From NCBI RefSeq assembly GCF_000485595.1, contig NW_014577144.1:555239-581257 (forward strand): a DNA stretch of 26,019 nt, given 5' to 3'. Both the position numbers and the translations under genes were made by a program. The DNA comes from Priapulus caudatus. Taxonomy: Eukaryota; Priapulida; Priapulimorpha; Priapulimorphida; Priapulidae. Numbering within the stretch: the stretch's first letter is position 1; each line of letters begins with the position of its first letter. Below, piece after piece: positions 18,387 to 26,019 of the stretch. The notes under the pieces are model-generated. The model did no database searches and was not told the DNA's origin. It saw nothing but the letters and a program-made list of their open reading frames with translations.

Positions 18387-18762
18387 GTTCAAGGATAGAG
18401 AACATGGGTCCCAATAAAACCAATGGCAATGTCATTTACATCAATATTATTGATTATATTGATTATATTTTTGGTTAGGGTTAGGATTAGGGTTACGGTC
18501 CGGGTATTAGCCAAGCACATTGGTTTTATTGGGACCCATGTTCTCTATCCTTGGGTCGTGGCACTGGCACTTGGGCAGTGCCACTGCCTCTGGCATACGA
18601 GTCAAAGACAGTAATAAATTTTCACGACCTTGGCTGTATATTACACCTTGTATGTCATCCTCTAAGCTTAGGTTTAGCGGCTCAAGGACAAGGATAGAGA
18701 GCATGTCCAGTAATAAACATCCGATCCAATCACCGTCCTGGACATGATCTCTATCCTTGAAC
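18387..18762. mobile_element. Foldback element with two nested hairpins and an interstitial ttaggg tract
   Basis: A 36-bp perfect inverted repeat (18390-18425 / 18518-18553) is followed by a second, 22-bp inverted repeat with one mismatch (18689-18710 / 18738-18759). All four arms share caaggatagag. The outermost ends, ttcaaggatagagaacatg and catgatctctatccttgaa, also pair, so the whole looks like one element with TIRs. The first loop contains ggttagggttaggattaggg (about 18474-18493). Confidence 0.7.
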
Positions 18763-19010
18763 CGGTTTGACATCACTGTTCGTCATTACAGAATGCAAAG
18801 CAACAGAGTTTATACTAGTGTTGGAGCTACTGAAGTGGTAGTGTAATTGTAAGTGGCGAGAATCTCCCCCACGCCCACCCCTACCCTACCAGTACCACCA
18901 CCCCCAACTGCTCGTGTTTGAATATTCGTATGTAGAAACCCGCACGCGCCTCATCCAGGTTTTTCAAATTATAATCCAGTCTTTATCGATTACACGCGTG
19001 ACGACGACAG

Positions 19011-19175
19011 TTCGGAAACAGCGTGATGCTTGTCGAACTGCGCTTGGATGTGAGGGGCGTCGTCGGGGACAACGAATTACCGATGAAAGAGGGCGCCACG
19101 GGGCATGCTCGTACCTCGCATGCCACAAGTAGAGAGGATGACAATGGTTCCACCTTCCCCAGCGCTTACCTTAAG
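19011..19175 (+). CDS. Candidate internal exon of an unrecognised gene (f)
   Basis: A 55-codon phase-0 frame begins after gacgacgacag (FGNSVMLVELRLDVRGVVGD) and ends at ttaag|gtagta with NGSTFPSAYLK. Another frame is open on the same strand, and the acceptor has a poor pyrimidine tract. It would join candidate exon (d) in frame. I recognise no domain. Confidence 0.3.
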
Positions 19176-19374
19176 GTAGTATAATCAGGGCAGATATGTT
19201 GCAACCCTATCCCTGATCTGGTTAGGACCATTAGGTGGTCAGGTTTAGGGTCGTTGTGGTGGTATACGATGATGCGTGCATGTGCCCTGAACATATAATC
19301 TCGAGGCAGATATTCTCATAGATCGGTTTAATGTCGTGGAGGTTAATTATCAGAGAAGATGCGACGCGCGTCTG

Positions 19375-19559
19375 CCAGGGAAAAAATTTATTTTTCGGGG
19401 GCTACTTTTTAAGCTCGCGTGCATGAAAATAGCACTCAAAAATTTTGTTTGCATTGAACTCTATTCAAATTTACGGGGGCTCTTTTTGGCATTTCCGGGG
19501 CTCTTTTTGGCATTTCGGGGGCTAAATCGCCCCGAGCCCCCGTGTATTTTTTCCACTGG
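19375..19559 (+). mobile_element. Non-autonomous element with ccagggaaaaaa ends, copy 2
   Basis: It begins ccagggaaaaaatttat and ends gtgtattttttccactgg, giving imperfect TIRs. The interior repeats cgggggctctttttggcatt. It is the inverted relative of 7872-8034 and lies 43 bp upstream of candidate exon (d). Confidence 0.65.
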
Positions 19560-19602
19560 CGTCTGCTAACGAGCTAATTTATTATGCGATGGGGTTTCGC
19601 AG

Positions 19603-19764
19603 GAGGTCTTGGAGCTGCTGCGAGAAAAGATTTACGAACGCGTCACGCAACTGGTGAGTCACACGGAGACGACGGGAGACAAAGCCAAGAGAAACTCGGC
19701 CAGAAGATACCAGTGCGAAGTAACTATAGGTATTTGGCCATCACCGCCACTGCCACCTAGTTGA
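19603..19764 (+). CDS. Candidate exon of an unrecognised gene (d), possibly terminal
   Basis: After the acceptor ggggtttcgcag the frame reads EVLELLREKIYERVTQL, a clear amphipathic helix. A donor at 19654 (ctg|gtgagt) would end it after 17 codons. Without splicing, the frame runs to TGA at 19762-19764 with a basic stretch (GDKAKRNSARRYQ) and a proline-rich end. Family unknown. Confidence 0.38.
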   Translation, partial: EVLELLREKIYERVTQLVSHTETTGDKAKRNSARRYQCEVTIGIWPSPPLPPS

Positions 19765-20058
19765 ATTTGTCAGAAGTTCTAATTCAACTGCTTTGCAATA
19801 GCAGTCCCCATACGTGTAGATTTGTTCGGGATGCTGTTGGAGTGGGATATATTTCTGTTTCGGATTGAGTGTTCAGGTGAGAGTGGGTTACAGGTTTAAT
19901 TGCGTGTTTGCACAGGTGACAAGGTCAGAGTTGGCTACAGATTTAGAAAATGTTCCACGGCTAATCAGTGGTGTGTAGTTAAGTGTTGCGACATCATAGC
20001 CAGCCATCCATCAGCAGTAGAGGATGACGGTGGTGATGTAGGTGTGTAAAAACCCATA

Positions 20059-20530
20059 GACTGTGAGGAACACTGTGAGACTGTGAGGAACACTGTGAGA
20101 CTGTGAGGAACACTGTGAGACTGTGAGGGACACCGTAAGACTGTGAGGATCACCGTGGGGCCGAGAGGATCACCATGGGACCGTGAGGATCACCATGGGA
20201 ATTCTCGTAGCAGCATGGAACAACGTGAAGCAGCCTAAAACTACGTATAGCAGCGTGTGAGAAGATGTAGAAGCATGGAATAAGATGTAGAAGCATAGAA
20301 TAAGATGTAGAAGCATGGAACAACAAGATGTAGCAGCATGGAACTACGTGTAGGATTATGGGACTGCATATAGTATCATTGATTTACAGCTAGTAGCATG
20401 GCGTGACGTGGTACCACCATTGGATTTTTTGTAGCAACATGGAACCATTTCTAGCAGTATGGAACTGTGCTGACAGCATGGAACTACGTGTAGCAGCATA
20501 GAAGTACTTGTAGCAGCAAGAAACTACGAG
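20059..20530 (+). repeat. 20-bp minisatellite, second locus, grading into a related array
   Basis: 20059-20200 repeats gactgtgaggaacactgtga, the same unit as at 14084. It then grades into a second roughly 20-bp array of tagcagcatggaactacgtg up to about 20530. Confidence 0.9.
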
Positions 20531-21284
20531 GAACACCATTTGGCATTGAACAGTGAGGGTTAATTACAATCATGGACTGCTAGTGGGCATCTAACTGTTT
20601 TGAGCAGCATCAAGGATGGTACTTCCACTCTGGTGAGCGCTGGCGCATCAATTATTCTCCTAAATTCACCGTGTTCTTTCACATATATTTATATAGTGAA
20701 ATACCAATAGAAATGTGTGATGTTATTTAGAAATATTGAAAATTGATTGATTGTATGTGTATGTGTGTTGCATGTCACTCCATCAATAGTAATTTGTTAA
20801 TATAATGTACCATTAAGTAGTAGTTATAGATAATATTTTATGAATATTTATTACTGGTGCTGGATAACAGATTCCTGATATCCTATATACATGCAAAATT
20901 GTTCAGAGAAATGTTCTTAAAATGACCAAAGATTTTTTTGTTTGCTATAAAAACTTAAAATTGTCCGAAAATGGATGCATTTTGTTTTACCTCGTTTGTT
21001 ACTTCTTTCGCACAAATTTTCTGATCTGATAAGCATTACTTGAGCTTATAGCATATAGCTATAAAATGTATAGCTATAAAATGGAACCTTGAAGCTAACT
21101 CTTCTATTTTGTTACTGTCCATATTCATTTGTAGGATTCATATGTAAATTCATTTGCTTATACACCCGCATGTGATATACAAAATGAGTTCAATACACAG
21201 GTTTGTGATATAATAAGTGCTTATAAAATATACATTATAATGCGTGATTATGGATGTTGATTCAGCCCTTGCTAACTAATTACT
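20531..21284. other. AT-rich DNA without a supported feature
   Basis: No exon-like open frames and no clear inverted repeats, apart from a small tatagctataaaatg duplication at about 21055-21083. Confidence 0.5.
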
Positions 21285-22235
21285 TAGAAATGCATATCTT
21301 TGCTGATCAGCTATTTATCACTTTGTTTATATCAAATCTATGTAAAGATTTTGGATGTTGATTGCGCCTTGCTAATTGTATACCCCGCGACGAAGTCGGC
21401 GGGATACTATGGTTTCATGTCTCCCCAGCCGCCGCCGCCGCTCGGTCCGCAGCAGAGAATTTCATTTCCGCTCTATAACTCGACCCCTAATTGACCTAGC
21501 GCTACCAAACTTGGTATACTTACACATCTTGGGGAGGTGAGCAGCGTACCAAAACCAGGTCACTGCGACCTTTATTTGACCTTTACCTTGGCCTTGATGA
21601 TATTTCCCTTCCGCTCTCTAACTCCGGCCGCTCCTAATTTGACCTTAGCGCCGTCTACCAAAACTTGGTATACTATACACATCTTGAGGGAGAGGTGAAG
21701 CAGCATACTTCATTTGACCTTGATCATATTTCCCTTTCCGCTTCTCTAACTCGCCCCCAATTGACATAGCCGCTACCAAAAACCAGGTCACTACGACCTT
21801 TATTTGACCTTTAACTTAACCATATTTCCCTTCGTCTCTATAACTCGGCCCCTAATTGACCTAGCGCGACTAAACTTGGTATACTTACACATCTTGGGGA
21901 GAAGGTGTGTCGCGCACCGAAACCAGGTCACTGCAACCTTTATTTGACATTGACCATCATATTTCCCTTCCGCTCTATAACTCGGCCCCTAATTGACTTA
22001 GCGCGATCACGTACCGAAACCAGGTCACTGCAACCTTTATTTGACATTGACCATCATATTTCCCTTCCGCTCTATAACTCGGCCCCTATTGACCTAGCGC
22101 GACCAAACTTCATATACTTACACATCTTGGGGAGAACCCGGGGGATACATGTAGTTGGCGATGTATTAGAAATGCATATCGTCGCTGATCAGTTATTTGC
22201 CACTTTGTTTATATTAAATCTATGTATAGAATTTC
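21285..22235. repeat. About 70-bp direct repeats flanking an inserted composite element
   Basis: Two diverged copies of ttagaaatgcatatctttgc...tttgtttatat...aatctatgta lie at about 21285-21355 and 22167-22233. Between them is the element at about 21380-22150. A shorter gatgttgattcagcccttgctaa-type duplication accompanies the left copy (21254 and 21355). Confidence 0.75.
21380..22150. mobile_element. Composite element with taccccgc / gggggata ends
   Basis: It starts taccccgcgacgaagtcggc and ends gaacccgggggatacatg. Inside, about six diverged copies of tccgctctataactcggccc are followed by attgacctagcg and acttggtatacttacacatc. The last two units repeat with a period of about 97 bp. taccccgc(g/a)acgaagt termini are, from memory, a recurrent repeat in marine invertebrate genomes. 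No transposase frame is visible. Confidence 0.6.
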
Positions 22236-22755
22236 TTATTTTTTAAGTGCCTTCTAATGTTTTTTTGACAGTGGGAGTAATATACACCTTTATATATATG
22301 AACACACATTTCTAGCCCAGCAATGCTATTCTTAGTCGTGACCTACGTTTTTGTTTCCAATACAACTGCCTAAAACAATAAACATTGTTTTGATATATTA
22401 GAATATATTGTTTTAGTTTTATCATAAACACATGATTGTATGATTATCGATAACGATTTTCTTCAACTTAAGAAAAGAGAACAGGAATGTTTGTTAAAAT
22501 TTTTAGTACAGTTATTATTAGTATAAATGATAAACAACGTATTAAAAATGGCAGAATATCACGAAAATTTGTACAGTACAAATAAGCAGTACACAGTACA
22601 ATAATCGCAACATGTCTCTTTTCTGTCACCGATACAAATCGAATGCAATATTTGATTACTTCATGGATAAACCTACTCATTATTTATTATATTTCATCGC
22701 ATGAAAAACTTCGTGTATTAAAATAGCAACGTAGAATAAATTGTTTAGAATGATT
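22236..22755. other. AT-rich intergenic DNA
   Basis: No supported exon or repeat. Open frames here lack protein-like composition. Confidence 0.45.
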
Positions 22756-22767
22756 ACTGTGAGCTGA

Positions 22768-23010
22768 GAAAGAGAGAGAGAAGAAGGGAGCCAACGGGAG
22801 AGAAGAGGAAGTCAACAGGAGAAAGGAAGTAAGAGAGTAATATAAGAGAGAGGGAGAGGAAGTGAGTCTCAGTCAAGGTGATAAAGAGGAAGTGAGAGAG
22901 TAAGAGAAAGGGAGAGGAAGTGAGTGAGTAAGAGAAAGAGGAGAGAGGAAGGGAGGGAGGGACAGAGCGAGAGAGAGACAAAGCCGGAGGGAGAAAGAAG
23001 GAAAGGCATT
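22768..23010. repeat. Purine-rich gagagaggaag tract
   Basis: GA-rich with a loose unit gaggaagtgagagagtaagaga repeated three to four times (about 22806, 22857, 22888, 22916). The 92- to 99-codon minus-strand Ser/Leu-rich frames are repeat artefacts. Confidence 0.85.
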
Positions 23011-23274
23011 CGGACACGTGCACCACTACCATGATCGTTTACCCATCCCTCGCGATACCGTACGCGCATGCCACCACCGCTTCTTCCTCTCCTTGTCCCA
23101 TGCGCGACAACTCTCAAACTACGCTCGCGAATCCTCTCCCCTGAATTCACTTCTCGATCACTCTGCATCTCGCATCACACCGGCGACGCTACCAGCAGCA
23201 AGACTCTCACGGCGAGATCTCGACGGCACGACGATGGAGCTGTTTGGCCCAACGGGCCAGAATTAAAAAAATAT

Positions 23275-23463
23275 TTGTTTGCCCTCACCCGACCCAGGCT
23301 GAAAAGTTTGGGTAGGTAGGTAGGCTTTTAATTTATTTTTTTGAGAGGGGGTCTTTTTATAAATTCAGCATTATACAGACTTATATAATGTATAGTGATA
23401 AAGATAAATAAAAATGTTTGAGTCGGCACTTTTTTGGCGGGTCGGTCGGGTGAGGGCAAACAA
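23275..23463. mobile_element. MITE with 20-bp perfect TIRs
   Basis: ttgtttgccctcacccgacc (23275-23294) and its exact complement (23444-23463) bound a 189-bp AT-rich interior with no open frame. It contains tttatt at 23332-23337, an AATAAA on the minus strand about 550 bp beyond the RCC1 stop codon; use by RCC1 is speculative. Confidence 0.8.
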
Positions 23464-23639
23464 ACAATATCTTTATCATGGCCTCGGCCTATTGTCGGCA
23501 ACACCTACAGAAACCAAACCTCGCAGCGTCAAACGCCCGTAGCGACGAGTTACCACGGCGACGCCCCGTCATCTGCACCGTGAGGATGCGTGCGTCGAGG
23601 AGCCGTCGTCATTTCCTATACTCACCGATCCGGCAAGGT

Positions 23640-23882
23640 ATTCGGCCGTTCGAACAGGGGGTCGTCCCGCTCTCCCGGCCCCGCGATCGCACCCCCGCCT
23701 GCCCCACCACGGCACGGTCGATTCGGCCGTTCGAACGGGGGGTCGTCCCGCTCTCCCGGCCCCGCGATCGCACCCCCGCCTGCCCCACCACGGCACGGTC
23801 GATTCGGCCGTTCGAACGGGGGGTCGTCCCGCTCTCCCGGCCCCGCGATCGCACCCCCGCCTGTCCCCCCGTGGCCCGGTCG
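23640..23882. repeat. 81-bp tandem repeat abutting the RCC1 stop codon
   Basis: Three units start attcggccgttcgaac at 23640, 23721 and 23802, exactly 81 bp apart, and the third runs to the RCC1 stop codon. It is highly GC-rich. Because 81 is a multiple of 3, open frames pass through on both strands, producing a 389-codon plus-strand frame and a 101-codon minus-strand frame that I treat as artefacts. Confidence 0.93.
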
Positions 23883-25623
23883 CTAGCTGCTGGCGGTAGC
23901 CGGCACGGCCTCATTGCACGCCGACGCCGCGACGCCGTTCTCCGCGACCCCGGGTCGCAACCCCGCCGCGTCCGTCGTCGAGCTGACTTGCGACGGGTCC
24001 CCGGGGGCGGCGGCGGCGGGCGGGCGGTCGCCGGCCAGCAGGACGGAGTGCTGGCCTCCAGCGCTCACACGCAGCACGGCGCGAGTCTGCAGCGCCCGGC
24101 CGCTCATCCGCTCGGGCGTCCACCGGTCGTCGTCGTCGTTGCCGTTGCCCAGCTGTCCGTTTGTGCCCATGCCCCAGGCGTACGCCGCACCTGCGAGACA
24201 AGAGAACGTCTTCGGAATGCAAAGAGGGAAGTACCCTCTTCTCACAAACACACACACACACACTTCTCTTCAAGTGATACGTACCCACCTCTCTCTCTTT
24301 GTCACTCTCTTTCTCTTAAACCGACGGCAACACCTACCCTCCTCGCCCATGCACATACAGGATTCTCTCTCACGGATACATACCCTTCTCTCTCACTGAT
24401 ACGTACGCTCCTCGGTCACCAACACACACCCTCCTCTCTCACGAACACACGCCCTTCTCTCTCACCGACACGTACCCGCATTTGCCACCAGCATGTCTTT
24501 CACTCTAACCAATACATAACCTCTTGTCCTCCTCTATCACGGATACACACCCTGGCTTCTTTCTCACCGACACCTACCTTCCTCTATCAGTCTATCACCA
24601 ACACCTACCCTTCTCTCTCACGAACACACGCCCTTCTCTCTTACTGATACGTACCCTCCTCCGTCACCGCGTAGGAGACGCAGCTTCCGCACGCGACGTC
24701 GGTGCACGTGACGCCGGAGAGAGAGGTGAGCAGCGTGGGAGAAGCCTGGTCGTCGCCCTCCTCTCCCAGCCCCAGCCGGCCGTACTCCTTCCTACCCAGC
24801 GAGTACACTCTGCCTGCAATCAACATCCATGCGTGGGAATAGAAAATCCAATATTCTGGGAGGAGGAGAAACCTGTTCCAGATAGCTAGACAGTTCCAGG
24901 GTGGACCCTATACGTATACAAGCACGCACACGCACGCATGCATGCACGCACACGCACGCATGCATGCACGCACACACACATACATAATATATATAAGTAT
25001 ATATTTATATATGACGTCTACGATTGTGATAAGGATCAGAAGCAGCCATCCATAGCTTTCATAAACGAACTCGTCCTGAAGTATATTCTATTCTATTCTA
25101 ACCTACAATTTTCTCATCAAATTTGAACGTTTCACACGATCAACCCAGGAGACTGCCAAATCCGATGAAACCTGCCGAACCCCCTCCCCTACCTGAACAC
25201 CCTGCTGCCGCACACCTACCTTGATCGTCTAACGCCAACGTGTGGTGCTGGCCACCGTTGATCTTCACCCAACACTTGTTGTCGAAGGTCTTCGCTTGTT
25301 GTGGCATGAACGCAGAGTGCACTTTTTGCGGCAACCCTGAAACAGACATGACAGCACGCGAGTGTCCGTTGTCACTCCCCGCAGAACAACACAGGAACAT
25401 TCTTCGTTTCGTGACCATACTAACATGACCACATTTACCGCCATCCTGCTTCTACTAATGGACATACCTAGCTGGCAATAGTTGTTCAGGCCGAAAGCAT
25501 ACACATCCCCAGAGGCCTTGCTCCTGGCGAACGTCACGTACTGGCCGGCCCAGATCTTGTCGAACTGGATCGTCTTGCCTCGCACGCGTTTGCAGTGGAC
25601 GATGCCAGGCTCCAGTACGAACC
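23883..25623 (-). CDS. RCC1: RCC1 (Ran guanine-nucleotide exchange factor), C-terminal half, 4 exons
   Basis: Minus-strand exons in coding order: 25468-25623, 25220-25336, 24655-24813, 23883-24190 (stop TAG). All introns are GT-AG and all are phase 1. The joined frame gives about 246 residues with the RCC1 beta-propeller repeat signature: GDVYAFGLNNYCQLG, INGGQHHTLALDD, GRVYSLGRKEYGRLGLGEEG, VACGSCVSYAVTEEG, AYAWGMGTNGQLGNGNDDDD, and VSAGGQHSVLLAGD. These follow vertebrate RCC1 in order and spacing, which separates it from other RCC1-repeat proteins. RCC1 binds chromatin and converts Ran-GDP to Ran-GTP in the nucleus, which drives nuclear transport direction and spindle assembly. The last exon adds an Ala/Pro-rich tail of about 45 residues beyond the final blade. 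The N-terminal half lies right of the window. Confidence 0.92.
24191..24667 (-). repeat. Degenerate 23-bp array in an RCC1 intron, including a copy of the exon/donor junction
   Basis: Read on the minus strand from the donor, units such as gggtacgtatcagtaagaga and gggcgtgtgttcgtgagaga follow each other through most of the intron. The segment at 24395-24420 matches the true exon end plus donor at 24642-24667 with only about 2-3 differences. In that copy the exon-like side reads gtgaccgaggagc and the donor side gtacgtatc. Confidence 0.75.
24914..25010. repeat. cacgcacgcatgcatg and TA-rich microsatellite
   Basis: Two near-identical units (cgcacgcatgcatgcacgca) are followed by (CA)n and a TA-rich tract, inside the RCC1 intron between 24813 and 25220. 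Confidence 0.9.
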
Positions 25624-25704
25624 CTAATGCAGAAAACAAACGCGTACACACACGTGTCGTCAACACGACACGTCGTCATGCCAGTATTACATGCAAGATG
25701 TCCG
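25624..25704 (-). other. RCC1 intron sequence next to the acceptor
   Basis: The minus-strand acceptor is ttgttttctgcattag just right of 25623. The rest of this short stretch is non-coding; open frames across it end in stops or lack the RCC1 pattern. Confidence 0.6.
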
Positions 25705-26019
25705 CGGTCCCGCCTCCACTCTGCTCTCTCGCGGCCCCGCCCCACGCACACGGACATTGCTTACCGACGCAGCTGCCTCCTTCCCCTCTTACAGCCCCAC
25801 CCAAAGCAAACGGACACTGCTTACCAAGACCTCTGCATCCGCCCCCCTCTCACACGCCCACCCCAAGCAGAAGGTCATTGCTTATCAATGCTGCTGTCTC
25901 CTTCCCCTCTCATGCCCACCCAAAACAGACGGACATTGCTTACCGACGCAGCTGCCTCCTTACCCTCTTACAGCCCCACCCAAAGCAAACGGACACTGCT
26001 TACCAAGACCTCTGCATCC
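25705..26019 (-). repeat. About 60-bp array repeating an exon end plus donor
   Basis: The donor-like motif gtaagca(a/g)tgtcc (minus strand) recurs with its GT at about 25764, 25824, 25943 and 26003. A broken version (gataagcaatg) lies at about 25884. Units are 58-61 bp. 25751-25840 and 25930-26019 match with a single difference, so a three-unit higher-order repeat of 179 bp is present. Confidence 0.9.
26004..26019 (-). CDS. RCC1: Possible 3' end of the next upstream RCC1 exon (cut by window edge)
   Basis: On the minus strand ggatgcagaggtcttg|gtaagc gives GCRGL plus one base, phase 1, as the next exon (GFVLEPG) requires. This lines up loosely with the matching position of vertebrate RCC1. An identical copy at 25825-25840, and a related one ending gctgcgtcg at 25765, are alternatives, so the true exon end is ambiguous. 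Its acceptor lies outside the window. Confidence 0.35.

Noticed and set aside
18474-18493. ttaggg repeats suggesting a telomere
   Set aside because: Only three or four imperfect units inside a hairpin loop, with normal sequence on both sides. It is an interstitial tract, not a chromosome end.
23478-24647. A 389-codon plus-strand open frame, the longest in the window
   Set aside because: It is antisense to the last RCC1 exons, runs through the 81-bp repeat and a CT-rich intron, and shows repeat-derived composition (Arg/Pro blocks, then Thr/Leu/Ser). The minus strand has clear RCC1 homology here.

Overview
The window is eukaryotic genomic DNA from an animal, most likely a marine invertebrate. 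Two genes are split into many short exons by GT-AG introns. The rest is filled with microsatellites, minisatellites and short terminal-inverted-repeat elements of types common in marine invertebrate genomes. One run of N (15467-15560) marks an assembly gap. I cannot fix the phylum from sequence alone.

Layout. 1-270 is a GA-rich satellite. 300-5000 is repeat-rich: a hAT-like MITE at 2450-2667, a tRNA-derived SINE near 3851, a GGGAT array, and no convincing gene. At 5077-5268 (minus) lies the first coding exon of a small single-pass membrane protein that I do not recognise. From 5851 to 14021 (plus) runs a complete 17-exon gene for a DUF389-family membrane protein of about 807 residues. Every splice junction keeps one open frame, and the family's hydrophobic core is clear. 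From 14376 to 19764 (plus) there are scattered candidate exons of one or more unrecognised genes, mixed with mobile elements. 20059-23000 holds minisatellites, a composite repeat and purine-rich DNA. At 23883-25623, perhaps continuing to the right edge, the minus strand carries the C-terminal half of RCC1, the Ran guanine-nucleotide exchange factor; its 5' exons lie outside the window.

The most unusual feature is how tandem repeats are anchored at splice junctions. In the DUF389 gene, a 44-bp array starts inside the last 7 bases of an exon and repeats the exon end plus 5' splice site six times. The intron just before that exon carries two 100-bp-spaced copies of its 3' splice site plus exon start. 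In RCC1, one intron has a near-perfect copy of an exon/donor junction inside a degenerate array, and a 60-bp array at the right edge repeats another exon end plus donor. Repeats also follow the stop codons of both genes. This suggests a local process that grows tandem repeats from exon borders and leaves chains of decoy splice sites.

There is no operon-like co-function: the DUF389 gene, RCC1 and the small membrane protein appear to be independent neighbours.
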